Below, piece after piece: positions 34,963 to 43,708 of a DNA stretch of 64,000 nucleotides; position 1 is the stretch's first letter, and every line of letters begins with the position of its first letter. A program made the position numbers and the translations under genes. The DNA comes from Nitrosophilus labii (GTDB lineage Bacteria > Campylobacterota > Campylobacteria > Campylobacterales > Nitratiruptoraceae). Below the pieces are notes generated by a model. That model was not told where the DNA came from and ran no database searches. It saw only the letters and a list, made by a program, of their open reading frames with translations. The stretch is from contig NZ_AP022826.1 of assembly GCF_014466985.1 (NCBI RefSeq), positions 186,001-250,000 of the forward strand, in the 5' to 3' direction.

Positions 34963-36489
34963 ATGAGTTATATTTTATCAGTATTGGTCTTTTTCCCGGC
35001 CCTTGCGGGGTTGTTAGGATTTATCGTTAAAAAAGATAGTATAAGAGCTTATGGTATTACCGTAGCGGCTATAGAGTTTGTGTTATCACTATGGCTATGG
35101 CTGAGTTTTGATAGCTCAAACGGCGGTTTTCAGTTTGTAGAGTTGATTCCATTGATTCCGCAGTTTGGCATAAATTATTATTTAGGTGTAGATGGTATAT
35201 CGCTATTTATCGTTATATTGTCTACTTTTATAACATTAATAGGTTTGATTTCATTAACTATTGAAAATAATTTAAAAAATCTTATAGTCTCTCTTCTATT
35301 TTTAGAGATGACTATGGTTGGTGTTTTTGTTTCACTAGATGCGGTATTGTTTTATATCTTTTGGGAATTATCATTAGTTCCGATGTTGTATATTATCGGT
35401 TACTGGGGTAGTGAGCTTAGAATTTATGCATCAATTAAGTTTTTTCTATATACCTTTACCGGATCGTTAATAATGCTTGTAGGTATGTTATATCTTGCCT
35501 ATTCATACTATTTAGCAACAGGAACCATAAGTTTTGCAATAACAGATTGGCATAAACTAATACTGCCTTACGATACTCAAATTTGGCTTTTTGTAGCATT
35601 TTTTATTGGATTGGCTATCAAAGTGCCAATGTTTCCGTTTCATACTTGGTTACCTTATGCACATGGTCAGGCACCGACTATAGGTTCAGTGATATTGGCA
35701 GCTGTACTTCTAAAAATGGGTACTTACGGATTTGTTAGATTGTCATTACCAATATTTCCTGATGCTTCAGTAGCGGCTATAATACCTGTGGCTATTCTTT
35801 CACTTATTATGATTATCTATACAGCTATGGTCGCTTATGCTCAAGAGGATATAAAGCAAGTAATCGCTTATAGCTCAATTTCCCACATGGGTGTTATTGT
35901 TTTAGGTACTTTTGCTATGAACGTAGAGGGTATTGCTGGTTCTATATTTTTAATGCTAAGCCATGGTATCGTAAGTGGTGCTCTGTTTATGCTGGTTGGA
36001 AATATATATGATAGAAGACATACTAAACTTATAAAAGAGTTTGGGGGGCTTGCTTCAGTTATGCCTAAATACGCCACTATATTTGGAATTATGCTAATGG
36101 CCTCTGTTGGACTTCCACTGACAATAGGATTTGTTGGAGAGTTCTTGAGTCTACTTGGATTTTATAAAGTCTCTCCTGCATTAACGTTATTAGCTGGAAC
36201 TTCAATAATTTTAGGCGCTGTTTATATGCTTAGAGTCTATAAAGAGAGCTTTTTTGGTCCATTAACAAATGAAAAAAATAAAAACCTCACCGATTTAAAC
36301 GCTAAAGAATTGACATCATTGGTTCCTTTAGTACTAGTAGTTGTTTGGTTAGGAGTATATCCTAAGCCTGTACTTGGTCCTATTGATACTAGTGTTAAAA
36401 GTCTTGTAGAATTGATGGAGAAAAAGGCAATAACAAAAGAAGCGAAAGAGTTGTTTAGCACAAATAGAGTAGAATTGGAGGCGAAATAA
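34963..36489 (+). CDS. nuoM: Complex I subunit NuoM
   Basis: The 508-residue antiporter-like subunit has the conserved membrane Glu in [13 protein letters not shown] and helix-breaking [12 protein letters not shown]. Its A-Y-S-S-I-S-H-M-G motif is typical. It shares its last base with the nuoN start codon. Confidence 0.96.
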   Translation: MSYILSVLVFFPALAGLLGFIVKKDSIRAYGITVAAIEFVLSLWLWLSFDSSNGGFQFVELIPLIPQFGINYYLGVDGISLFIVILSTFITLIGLISLTIENNLKNLIVSLLFLEMTMVGVFVSLDAVLFYIFWELSLVPMLYIIGYWGSELRIYASIKFFLYTFTGSLIMLVGMLYLAYSYYLATGTISFAITDWHKLILPYDTQIWLFVAFFIGLAIKVPMFPFHTWLPYAHGQAPTIGSVILAAVLLKMGTYGFVRLSLPIFPDASVAAIIPVAILSLIMIIYTAMVAYAQEDIKQVIAYSSISHMGVIVLGTFAMNVEGIAGSIFLMLSHGIVSGALFMLVGNIYDRRHTKLIKEFGGLASVMPKYATIFGIMLMASVGLPLTIGFVGEFLSLLGFYKVSPALTLLAGTSIILGAVYMLRVYKESFFGPLTNEKNKNLTDLNAKELTSLVPLVLVVVWLGVYPKPVLGPIDTSVKSLVELMEKKAITKEAKELFSTNRVELEAK

Positions 36490-37973
36490 TGGAGCCGATT
36501 AAAGTAAGCTTAGAATCGTTAAATCTAATAACCTTAGCTCCTATGCTTATTGCAGTTGCTGGAGGATTGGTTATTTTATGTATAGATTTGATAAAAGAGA
36601 ATTTGCATAAGTCGTTGTACGTAATGCTTTCTATTTTGTTCTTATTTATAGATTTGGGGGCCATTATCGGACTGGATGTAAATGAAAGAGGTTTTTTTGA
36701 TGTTATGTTAATAGATGGTATTGCAATACTTTCACAAATAATTATAGTTGTTGCCTCAATGCTATTTATACCTTTAGCATTAACATCTAAAAGATTTCAT
36801 GAATTCAGTCTTCCAGAGTTTTTTGCGCTTTTTTTATTTATGATAGCCGGTTTTCAGTTTATGGTTGCAACAGACAACTTGATTTTGATATTTGTTGGTT
36901 TAGAAACAGCAAGTTTAGCGCTATACACATTAATAGCTATGCATAATAGAGAGAAGAGCTTTGAAGCCGCTATTAAATATTTTACGATGGGAGCTTTGGC
37001 CGCCGGTTTTTATGCTATGGGATCAATGATTATATATGCTTTGACCGGAAGTGTAGAACTATATAAGATTGCTGAAGTATTGGCTGATAGAGGATATGAA
37101 CCGATTTGGGCTGTTCTTGCAGCAGTAGCATTTATGATTGCTGCTATTGGTTTTAAACTTTCTATGGTCCCTTTTCATACCTGGACTCCGGATGTTTATG
37201 AAGGTGCAAGCGCCGCTTTGGCTGGTTATATGTCTGTAGTACCAAAAATAGCAGGATTTATAGTAGCCATAAGATTTTTCGAATTTTTAATACATAGTGA
37301 TGTTACTTGGGTAAGAGATATATTGTATATAGCTGTTGTTGTAACTATGACTTTTGCCAATATCGTTGCTTTGGTTCAGGACGATGTAAAAAGAATGTTA
37401 GCTTATAGTTCCATCAGCCATGCAGGTTTTGTTATGGCGGCAATAATGATAGGAACTACACAATCTAACAGTGCTCTATTTTTATATTGGGTCCTTTTCT
37501 TGTTCACAAATCTAGGCGCTTTTACAATGCTTTGGATTTCAAGACATAAAAGTACAATTTGGCATAAGAGATTTGACCATCCATACGAAAAATTCTCAGG
37601 ACTTGTTCATATAATGCCGGTAGCTGCAACCATAATGGCAATTTTTATGCTTAGTCTTGCAGGTGTCCCCCCATTTAGCCTTTTTTGGGGAAAATTATAT
37701 GTAATGAGTTCTGCAGTTAATGCTGGATATATAGTATTAGCTTTGATTATGGCTATAAATAGTGCAATAAGTGCATACTACTATCTAAAATTGATTGTTT
37801 ATATGTTTATGAGAGAGCCTATAGTAGATAGCAATACCGTATATTTTAAAAATGCCTCACTTTCACTTAAGACTATAGTAGGCTTGTCAGCTGTGGCTAC
37901 TATACTATCTGTTGTTTTTATTTCGCCTTTGATGGAGTATATAACTCATTATGTTAGTATAAGCGGTTTTTAA
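36489..37973 (+). CDS. nuoN: Complex I subunit NuoN
   Basis: The 494-residue antiporter-like subunit carries [25 protein letters not shown] and A-Y-S-S-I-S-H-A-G. It closes the operon. A strong hairpin overlaps its stop and the stop of the convergent miaA. Confidence 0.96.
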   Translation: MEPIKVSLESLNLITLAPMLIAVAGGLVILCIDLIKENLHKSLYVMLSILFLFIDLGAIIGLDVNERGFFDVMLIDGIAILSQIIIVVASMLFIPLALTSKRFHEFSLPEFFALFLFMIAGFQFMVATDNLILIFVGLETASLALYTLIAMHNREKSFEAAIKYFTMGALAAGFYAMGSMIIYALTGSVELYKIAEVLADRGYEPIWAVLAAVAFMIAAIGFKLSMVPFHTWTPDVYEGASAALAGYMSVVPKIAGFIVAIRFFEFLIHSDVTWVRDILYIAVVVTMTFANIVALVQDDVKRMLAYSSISHAGFVMAAIMIGTTQSNSALFLYWVLFLFTNLGAFTMLWISRHKSTIWHKRFDHPYEKFSGLVHIMPVAATIMAIFMLSLAGVPPFSLFWGKLYVMSSAVNAGYIVLALIMAINSAISAYYYLKLIVYMFMREPIVDSNTVYFKNASLSLKTIVGLSAVATILSVVFISPLMEYITHYVSISGF

Positions 37974-37987
37974 TCCGCTTATCTAAC
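37953..37987. terminator. Bidirectional terminator between nuoN and miaA
   Basis: GTTAG-T-ATAAGCGG pairs with CCGCTTAT-CTAAC around an 8-nt AT loop, giving a 13-bp stem with one bulge. It covers both stop codons. A/T-rich flanks (A5 and T6 runs nearby) allow function in either direction. Confidence 0.75.
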
Positions 37988-38876
37988 AAAAATCTTTTTT
38001 GATTAGCTCGTAAAGTTTATCTATTGTATTACATGTTTTCTTATCAAATTGAGTTTTATTAAATATTTGCTGTCTTTTGGCAAGTCTAGCTGTATTTGTA
38101 GTGATTTTTTCTATTAATTTCTCTTTGTTGTATTTTCCATCTAAATATTCTAGCGTCTCTTTTATACCTATAGCCTTCATCGGATTTGGTTCTCTTGTGT
38201 ATTTTTTTTCAAGATAGGCGACTTCGTCTATTAAGCCCATTTTGATCATCTTTTTTGTTCTAGTTTCAATTTTCTTTCGTAAAGTTTCTCTATCAATATC
38301 TATTTCATATATTGTTAAATCATTTATAAACGGTATTTTGGGATTTTTCATAAAGTAAATGGATGGAGGTAAGTTTGAAGAAAAGTATATTAACAGAGCT
38401 TTTTCTATTCTGTATCTGTCGCATGAAGAGATTGTTTGTACATATAAGGGATCAACTTTTTTTAATAGATTATATGCATCTATAATGTTTTTCATTATAT
38501 TTTTTGTTTTTATAATTGTCTCTTGTTCTATTTTTGGAATAGGAGAAATTCCTTCAATAAGAGTTTTTAGATAAAAACTTGTACCTCCGACCATTATAAG
38601 ATTTTTTTTCTCTTTTGAAGCAGTCTCTTTTGCTTTTTTGTAGATATTGATAAAAATGTCTACGCTAAAGTGTTCATTTGGATATAATTCATCAATACCG
38701 AAGTGTAAAATCTTTTTTAATTCCGATTTTGAAGGTTTTGCAGAGACTATATCAATCTCTTTATAAACAGATAGACTATCAATTGACAAAATATATGCAT
38801 TACACTCTTGTGCTAATTCTAAAGCAAGATTACTTTTACCGCTCGCAGTCGGTCCAATGATGGCTAATTGTTTCAT
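37983..38876 (-). CDS. miaA: tRNA dimethylallyltransferase
   Basis: The 297-residue enzyme transfers dimethylallyl to A37 of tRNAs reading UNN codons. The P-loop G-P-T-A-S-G-K-S is at the N-terminus, D-S-L-S-V-Y-K and V-G-G-T-S-F-Y-L-K follow, and the C-terminal [11 protein letters not shown] is typical. ATG 38876 is chosen; a TTG five codons upstream is the only earlier option. Confidence 0.95.
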   Translation of the reverse strand: MKQLAIIGPTASGKSNLALELAQECNAYILSIDSLSVYKEIDIVSAKPSKSELKKILHFGIDELYPNEHFSVDIFINIYKKAKETASKEKKNLIMVGGTSFYLKTLIEGISPIPKIEQETIIKTKNIMKNIIDAYNLLKKVDPLYVQTISSCDRYRIEKALLIYFSSNLPPSIYFMKNPKIPFINDLTIYEIDIDRETLRKKIETRTKKMIKMGLIDEVAYLEKKYTREPNPMKAIGIKETLEYLDGKYNKEKLIEKITTNTARLAKRQQIFNKTQFDKKTCNTIDKLYELIKKDFC

Positions 38877-38930
38877 CTTAAAATTATACAATGAATAATT
38901 AATTTTGAAAAATGTATAATTTCAATTTAG

Positions 38931-39014
38931 TTGAGTAGTTAAGCGGTTGAGTAGTTAAAAAAGCTTAATAATTAAACCATTCAACAAATCAACTTATTTG
39001 ACCAATTTAACAAT
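38931..39014. repeat. Octamer-phased inverted repeat, site 2
   Basis: TTGAGTAGTTAA occurs twice, 16 bp apart, and is followed by a complementary arm with TTAAACCATTCAACAAATCA spacing. Read as octamers (TTGAGTAG, TTAAGCGG, TTGAGTAG...), the left arm mirrors the reverse complement of the right (TTGATTTG, TTGAATGG...). It lies between miaA and the prenyltransferase gene. Confidence 0.6.
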
Positions 39015-39028
39015 CTAAAAGAGGTAAT

Positions 39029-39895
39029 ATGCAAAAGATATATAAACTTTTAAAAGATTTTAACGAATTTGTGATGTTTAAACATACTATCTTTAGTCTC
39101 CCATTTATTTTTATTGCAATGATTGTTGCGGCAAATGGATGGTTTGGATGGAAACTCTTTTTTTTAGGATTGGTAGCAGCTGCAAGCGCAAGAAATTTTG
39201 CTATGGGTGTAAATAGATACTTAGATAGAGATATAGATAAGTTAAACCCAAGAACTTCAAATAGACCAAGTGTTGATGGTAGAATAAGTGAGCAAGCACA
39301 ACTTTTATTTATAATAGCCAATGCTTTTATTTTTATAATTACTGCATATTTTATTAACAATCTAGCTTTTTGGCTCTCTTTTCCTATACTATTTATTTTA
39401 GGAATATATTCATATTTTAAAAGATTTAGCGAGTATGCTCATATAATCCTAGGAGTCAGTCTTGGTTTGGCGCCAATTGCAGGAGTTATTGCTGTAGAGG
39501 CAAAGATAACATTATGGTCTGTTTTTTTAGCTATTGGTGTAATGTTTTGGGTAGCGGGATTTGATCTTCTTTATAGTTTACAGGATATGGAGTTTGATAA
39601 AAAGATGGGTCTATACTCAATTCCATCTAAGTTTGGAGCTAAATGTACTCTTTTTTTATCTAAGATTTTTCATAGTCTGACTGTGCTTTTTTGGTTATTT
39701 TTTGTAATTGAGTCGAAGCTAGGTTTTTTTGGATATTTAGCTGTTATAGTAAGTGCTGTTATGCTTTATTATGAACACTTAATAGTAAATAGGGATTTTA
39801 AAAAAATTGATAGAGCCTTTTTTACTGTAAATGGATATTTGGGAATAATTTTTTTATTTTTAACTGTTTTAGAAGTATTATTTGACAAAATTTAA
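39029..39895 (+). CDS. UbiA-family prenyltransferase (menaquinone pathway)
   Basis: The 288-residue membrane protein has about eight helices and both Asp-rich UbiA motifs: N-R-Y-L-D-R-D-I-D with K-L-N-P-R-T-S-N-R-P, and Y-S-L-Q-D-M-E-F-D. It attaches a polyprenyl chain to an aromatic ring. In Campylobacterota, which use the futalosine route, this protein is generally the MqnP-type enzyme for menaquinone, fitting its place after the quinone-reducing complex I operon. Substrate assignment is inference. GAGGTAAT precedes the ATG. Confidence 0.85.
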   Translation: MQKIYKLLKDFNEFVMFKHTIFSLPFIFIAMIVAANGWFGWKLFFLGLVAAASARNFAMGVNRYLDRDIDKLNPRTSNRPSVDGRISEQAQLLFIIANAFIFIITAYFINNLAFWLSFPILFILGIYSYFKRFSEYAHIILGVSLGLAPIAGVIAVEAKITLWSVFLAIGVMFWVAGFDLLYSLQDMEFDKKMGLYSIPSKFGAKCTLFLSKIFHSLTVLFWLFFVIESKLGFFGYLAVIVSAVMLYYEHLIVNRDFKKIDRAFFTVNGYLGIIFLFLTVLEVLFDKI

Positions 39896-40005
39896 GTTTC
39901 ATTTTTATAAGAAATAACTATTTTTAATATATTTTTGCTCTTATCTTTTTTATATTGATATCTCCATTATGTATTAGTACAATTTTTTTGCCAAAGCAAG
40001 TTCTA

Positions 40006-40184
40006 TATTAAATCCGGATTATGCAATAGAATTTATTTCAGTAGTGCTTTTGCTTGAGCTTTAGAGGCTTTTTAAAAATTTTGAAGGCCTGTTTACAAGG
40101 TGATAAGTCAAAAAATTTTTGATCGCCAAAACCTGATGTTTAGTAATAATGTGATAAAGTCTATTGCAAAATCCGGGTTTAATA
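40006..40184. mobile_element. MITE-like element with 31-bp inverted repeats
   Basis: The left end is TATTAAATCCGGATTATGCA continuing ATAGAATTTAT. The right end, reverse-complemented, is TATTAAACCCGGATTTTGCA continuing ATAGACTTTAT. The arms differ at three positions. Both ends can be read as a TA duplication outside TTAAAYCCGG, as in TA-targeting (IS630/Tc1-like) elements. About 117 bp lie between the repeats and encode nothing. The family is unassigned. Confidence 0.7.
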
Positions 40185-40263
40185 AAAATTTATACTTTTT
40201 AAAGCCAAAGCTATCGGATTTTTTAAGACATTACTCATAGCAATTTTGATAATATTGTTAATA

Positions 40264-40332
40264 CCTATAAAAAGCACTTTTAATGATATGTTTTTTTGCA
40301 GTTGTACCATGTCTAAAAGTGGCCTTTATAGG
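40264..40332. repeat. 19-bp inverted repeat, possible terminator or mini-element
   Basis: CCTATAAAAAGCACTTTTA (40264-40282) and TAAAAGTGGCCTTTATAGG (40314-40332) are reverse complements with three mismatches around a 31-bp loop. It is followed by CTTTTTTAG, so it may also end transcription on the + strand. Confidence 0.5.
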
Positions 40333-40448
40333 CTTTTTTAGTACCTTAAAAATAAAAACTAATATAACTTATGTGCAAAAGTTGAGTTATATAACATAAA
40401 ATTTATAGTTTGATAAAAATAGGCTAGATTTAAATATAGTGAGCTTTT

Positions 40449-41162
40449 ATGGTTGAAAATAGTTGGGGAGAGATAATTTTAGAATCTTTTAATGTTCTTG
40501 ACAAAGATTATAAAGATTTTATAAAAAACAGCAACTCATATTTCCCAGATTTTAACAATATGTTCAATGCATTTAAAACTTTGCCATTAGAAAAAACAAG
40601 ATATATTCTTTTTGGACAAGACCCGTATCCAAGAAAAGAGAGCGCTATAGGTTATGCTTTTATAGACGCAAAAGTTAAAAAAATATTTGATGAAAAAAAT
40701 GGACTCTCCAAAGAGGTAAATAGAGCCGTTAGTCTTAGAAACTTTATTAAGATGGCTTTGATAGCAGATGGAAGACTTACTCAAGAGGATACTTCCAAAG
40801 AGGCGGTAAAAAGAGTTAAAAAAGATGATCTTATCAATGACATCATGGAGCTAAAAAGCAATTTTGAAAGAAACGAAGTTTTACTTTTAAACAGAGCACT
40901 TATTTTTACGAAAAAAGAAGATAGCAAAAAACATCTAAAACTTTGGTATCCATTTATTGAAAAGATTTTAGAATCTATAAAAGATAAAGATATTGAGTTG
41001 ATTTTGTTTGGAAATGCCGCAAAAGAGATAGATAGTATGAAAGTATCACAATATTTTAAAATCCATAGGTTCGAACACCCTTATAATGTTAGTTTTGTCT
41101 GTAATAAAAACGCAATAAACTTTTTTAAGCCGATGAAACTTTTATCTAAAAATCTTTTATGA
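40449..41162 (+). CDS. Uracil-DNA glycosylase-like protein
   Basis: The 237-residue protein has L-F-G-Q-D-P-Y-P at about residues 54-61, matching motif A (G-Q-D-P-Y) of family 1 UDGs with Pro replacing the usual final His. Near the C-terminus F-E-H-P-Y-N-V-S-F stands where H-P-S-P-L-S normally occurs, so the His is kept but the loop differs. It may excise uracil or another base, or have altered activity. It lies between the MITE-like region and the tRNA. Confidence 0.75.
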   Translation: MVENSWGEIILESFNVLDKDYKDFIKNSNSYFPDFNNMFNAFKTLPLEKTRYILFGQDPYPRKESAIGYAFIDAKVKKIFDEKNGLSKEVNRAVSLRNFIKMALIADGRLTQEDTSKEAVKRVKKDDLINDIMELKSNFERNEVLLLNRALIFTKKEDSKKHLKLWYPFIEKILESIKDKDIELILFGNAAKEIDSMKVSQYFKIHRFEHPYNVSFVCNKNAINFFKPMKLLSKNLL

Positions 41163-41179
41163 TATAATTTCACCGCAAT

Positions 41180-41256
41180 GCGCCCGTAGCTCAGCTGGAT
41201 AGAGCAACAGGTTGCGGTCCTGTAGGCCGGGAGTTCGAATCTCTCCGGGCGCGCCA
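41180..41256 (+). tRNA. tRNA-Arg, anticodon GCG
   Basis: The 77-nt cloverleaf has a 7-bp acceptor stem GCGCCCG/CGGGCGC, discriminator G and an encoded CCA. The D arm is GCTC/GAGC with G18-G19-A20. The anticodon arm is ACAGG-TTGCGGT-CCTGT and the T arm contains GTTCGAATC. The 7-nt loop gives anticodon GCG, reading CGC/CGU Arg codons. A20 and C35, the major arginine identity bases, are present. Most bacteria use ACG here. Confidence 0.93.
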
Positions 41257-41274
41257 TAGCTTAACCTTCATTAA

Positions 41275-42546
41275 TTACTTTTTTTTAAAGCCGAAGTTTT
41301 CTACAGGACTAGGTTTGTCTCTATATTCAAAATATATTTTTGCTGCTTTTAGAAGATTTCTTAAAAGAAGTATGTTTGATATGGCTATCAAAAGAGCCGA
41401 TAACTTCTCAAGTGGCAAAAAAGGTAAAATTAAAAGAGAAATAAGTGCTAATGTATGAAAAATAAGCTGTAATTTTGCATCTTTATCTTTAATCATCTCT
41501 TTCATAGTGGGTATATCGAAAAAACCTCTACTACTTAAATGAAACCAAGCCAAAAAAGGAATGATCTTATATAGCATTCCGTTTATCAAAGATATGGCAA
41601 ACCCATATATCAGTAAAACCCCTCCTATCCATAAAAGTTGGTCTATAGAAGTGAATAGATAGATAGTGAGTAAAATAGCTCCAAAAATGAGTGAAACACT
41701 AGAAAGCATCCAGTAGTTGATAGTGATATCTTTTAGTTTTCTTTTTCTTTTTCCATAAAGCTTCAAAGTAGCTACTGCAAAGATTATATAAAGAGCCGAT
41801 AAAACAGTTAGTATATATTTAAACTCTATAAAAAGTGCCGCTGTACTTAAAATCAGAAGTGTAAATATACAAACATCAAGATATTTTTTGATCTTTTCTT
41901 CAAAATCTGGAGTAACGTAAAACATAGGTATTACCTGATAGCTTACACCAATGATAAGAAGTCCTACCCAGCCAAAAACTGCAAACATAGCATGTAAAGA
42001 TAAAAATGTATCAAAACTCTCAGAAACCTTTGAAATTCCCAAAGAAACTAGAAGATGTGCACCTAAAAGAAGTGTGATAAAAAGTGATATCAAAGAGAGT
42101 TTCATAGCATTTACAGTGGCACCCGAATATGAGGCACTAAAGAGTTTATAAAGTGTTATCAAAGCAAAAATTCCCATACCCACTAACAAAAAGAAGAGGG
42201 CTCCCATTATGAGTGGAGTTTTGAAAAAGTAGAGTCCCGCTGCAAACAAAACGGTTCCCAAAATCAAAGAGATATGTATGATTTTAGAGAAAAATATGGG
42301 TTTTGGAAAGGTAACGCCTACCAAAACAGGCAGCATCTGCTGCATAGCTCCTATCATTATCATACTCATAAAACCGATAGTAAACAGATGTAAAATGGCA
42401 ACAGTCTCGGGAGAGTGTATGCTTGATAAATCTTGAGAGAAAAATATAAGAACAGCTGCTGCTATTGCAAAAATAGGAGCTGTTAGGAAAAATCTAAGGG
42501 GCGCTTCAAAAGGTGGTGCTTGATCCAGTGAGAGCCCGGTAAACAT
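41275..42546 (-). CDS. Twelve-TM NnrS/oxidase subunit I-like membrane protein
   Basis: The 423-residue protein has about 12 hydrophobic helices. Conserved His-bearing helices include A-I-L-H-L-F-T-I-G-F, S-L-H-A-M-F-A-V-F-G-W and A-W-F-H-L. The pattern resembles NnrS-type heme/copper membrane proteins and distant heme-copper oxidase subunit I relatives tied to nitric oxide handling. It ends the operon hemerythrin-DUF2249-this gene and abuts the DUF2249 gene by 1 bp overlap. The function in NO stress or anaerobic respiration is inferred from context. Confidence 0.7.
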   Translation of the reverse strand: MFTGLSLDQAPPFEAPLRFFLTAPIFAIAAAVLIFFSQDLSSIHSPETVAILHLFTIGFMSMIMIGAMQQMLPVLVGVTFPKPIFFSKIIHISLILGTVLFAAGLYFFKTPLIMGALFFLLVGMGIFALITLYKLFSASYSGATVNAMKLSLISLFITLLLGAHLLVSLGISKVSESFDTFLSLHAMFAVFGWVGLLIIGVSYQVIPMFYVTPDFEEKIKKYLDVCIFTLLILSTAALFIEFKYILTVLSALYIIFAVATLKLYGKRKRKLKDITINYWMLSSVSLIFGAILLTIYLFTSIDQLLWIGGVLLIYGFAISLINGMLYKIIPFLAWFHLSSRGFFDIPTMKEMIKDKDAKLQLIFHTLALISLLILPFLPLEKLSALLIAISNILLLRNLLKAAKIYFEYRDKPSPVENFGFKKK

Positions 42547-42797
42547 TATCCGAGAATTTCCTCTATTTTATTTCTGTCATTTTTGAAGAATATATAAATA
42601 TGATAATCTTCTCCATCCTTTTTTACGATATAGTCGTACTCCATACCTTTTATCTTGTTTAGAAGCATTTGGGGAACCATTCTGTGGATTTGGTGTATGT
42701 AGCTCTCCCCTTCTAGAACTGATTGCAAAGCCGAAAGCACCATCTGCATCGGTGCTGGAGCTTCGAACTCTCTTGTATCTACTAATATTTCAGTCAT
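42546..42797 (-). CDS. DUF2249-domain protein
   Basis: The 83-residue protein has the DUF2249 pattern: D-T-R-E-F-E-A-P-A-P-M near the start, then Y-I-H-Q-I-H-R-M-V-P and a terminal beta-strand segment (Y-H-I-Y-I-F-F-K). The domain has a TusA-like fold and often accompanies hemerythrin-like and NnrS-like genes in nitrosative-stress clusters. It overlaps both neighbours by 1-4 bp, so all three should be made together. Confidence 0.8.
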   Translation of the reverse strand: MTEILVDTREFEAPAPMQMVLSALQSVLEGESYIHQIHRMVPQMLLNKIKGMEYDYIVKKDGEDYHIYIFFKNDRNKIEEILG

Positions 42798-43228
42798 ACA
42801 TCGACCTTTTTCATCTCTTCTAATGTTTGTTCTTTGTCGATAGGAAGCTGTTCGGCCATATTGTAAAGTATCTGTTCTTCTTTCATGTTATGCTGTTGAG
42901 TCATAATCATAAACGTTTCTCCTAGACCAAGAGCTTTTTCTTGATTTTTAGCTTCTATTGCTTCTCCAAGTTGATCTATTATACTTCTTATCTGTGCATG
43001 CTCCATCTTCATAATATAAATCGGACCTTCACCGCTTCCCATAAATTCTTCCATCTTTGGAAACAGAACCTCTTCTTCCATAGCAAAATGTTTTAGCATT
43101 GCTTTTTTAAAAGGTATGAAAAGTTCTAGCGCTTTTTCGAAATCTCCTTCATTTAGGGCCTCTTCTAATGGAGCATAAAGATTGTCGCATTCTCTGTGAT
43201 CTGTTGTCATATACTCTTTTATACTCAT
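42794..43228 (-). CDS. Hemerythrin-like (HHE) di-iron protein
   Basis: The 144-residue four-helix protein has hemerythrin-type ligands H11, H47, E51, H77, H113 and E117. It likely binds a di-iron centre and senses or repairs O2/NO damage, like YtfE/RIC-type proteins. AGGAG precedes the ATG. A perfect FNR-type box lies 52 bp upstream of the start, so the three-gene operon is probably induced under low oxygen or by NO through a CRP/FNR-family regulator. Confidence 0.85.
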   Translation of the reverse strand: MSIKEYMTTDHRECDNLYAPLEEALNEGDFEKALELFIPFKKAMLKHFAMEEEVLFPKMEEFMGSGEGPIYIMKMEHAQIRSIIDQLGEAIEAKNQEKALGLGETFMIMTQQHNMKEEQILYNMAEQLPIDKEQTLEEMKKVDV

Positions 43229-43279
43229 TTTTACTCCTAAAATTTTTTTGTTATTTTATCTAAAATATAAGAAAATATT

Positions 43280-43293
43280 TTGATTAAGATCAA
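43280..43293 (-). promoter_or_regulatory. FNR-type binding site
   Basis: TTGATTAAGATCAA is a perfect match to the CRP/FNR-family consensus TTGAT-N4-ATCAA. It lies 52 bp before the hemerythrin start on the minus strand, leaving room for a -10 (TATATT-like) downstream. Activation by an FNR/NssR/DNR-type regulator is inference. Confidence 0.75.
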
Positions 43294-43328
43294 AAAAAGT
43301 AGAGGCTATATTGGAAGATTTAAAGAGG

Positions 43329-43349
43329 AAGGCAACTGAAAGTTGCCTT
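43329..43349 (-). terminator. Hairpin after the 30-residue membrane protein
   Basis: AAGGCAACT-GAA-AGTTGCCTT is a perfect 9-bp stem 7 bp past the stop of the small minus-strand gene. On that strand the stem is followed by CCTCTTTAAATC, with only a short U run. Confidence 0.55.
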
Positions 43350-43355
43350 GCGAGA

Positions 43356-43448
43356 TTAGGCTTTTTTTAGGTTAAAACCTAGCCACATTGCTACAGAAAC
43401 TACGCCGACTACTGAGTAAACAATACCTAAAATTTCAGATGGCATCAT
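43356..43448 (-). CDS. 30-residue single-TM small protein
   Basis: A short reading frame starts at ATG-ATG behind a strong AAGGAG (5 bp spacing) and encodes a start M-M-P-S-E, a hydrophobic helix (I-L-G-I-V-Y-S-V-V-G-V-V-S-V-A-M-W-L-G-F) and a basic tail N-L-K-K-A. A perfect hairpin follows the stop. It is upstream of, and parallel to, the hemerythrin operon. It resembles accessory peptides of membrane enzymes in size and topology, but I recognise no family. It is too short for most gene finders. Confidence 0.7.
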   Translation of the reverse strand: MMPSEILGIVYSVVGVVSVAMWLGFNLKKA

Positions 43449-43486
43449 AATATCTCCTTATTATTGATATTAAAAATAATAATAAT

Positions 43487-43515
43487 AAGAAAAACTCTTA
43501 TAAAAAGTTTTTCTT
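43487..43515. repeat. Inverted repeat upstream of the small-protein gene
   Basis: AAGAAAAACT-CTTATAAAA-AGTTTTTCTT is a perfect 10-bp inverted repeat 39 bp before the small-protein start. The 260-bp spacer to prfB is otherwise AT-rich and shows no gene. It may be an operator for the small gene or a terminator remnant of prfB. Confidence 0.5.
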
Positions 43516-43708
43516 ATGGTTTTATATTAATGATATATAAATAAATTTTATCTTAAATCTGTTGTAATTGTAAAGAAAAAAGTAGAAAATGAGAAGAAAA
43601 AACAAAAATTGATAAAAATATTTTATCTATCCATAAATTTTTTTGAATAGATGATAAATACCTTCTTTAAAATAGATTATTTTTCATTTTGCGTTTTTAA
43701 ATATAATG

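Larger units (their letters stand above)
39896..40448. other. Gene-free stretch with MITE-like inverted repeats
   Basis: No plausible coding frame is seen over 553 bp. The region holds a 179-bp element with 31-bp terminal inverted repeats (40006-40184) and a separate 19-bp inverted repeat (40264-40332). It is very AT-rich and looks like decayed mobile DNA between two ordinary genes. Confidence 0.65.

Noticed and set aside
41180-41275. The tRNA-Arg gene as an integration site
   Set aside because: No integrase and no duplicate of the tRNA 3' end was noticed nearby.
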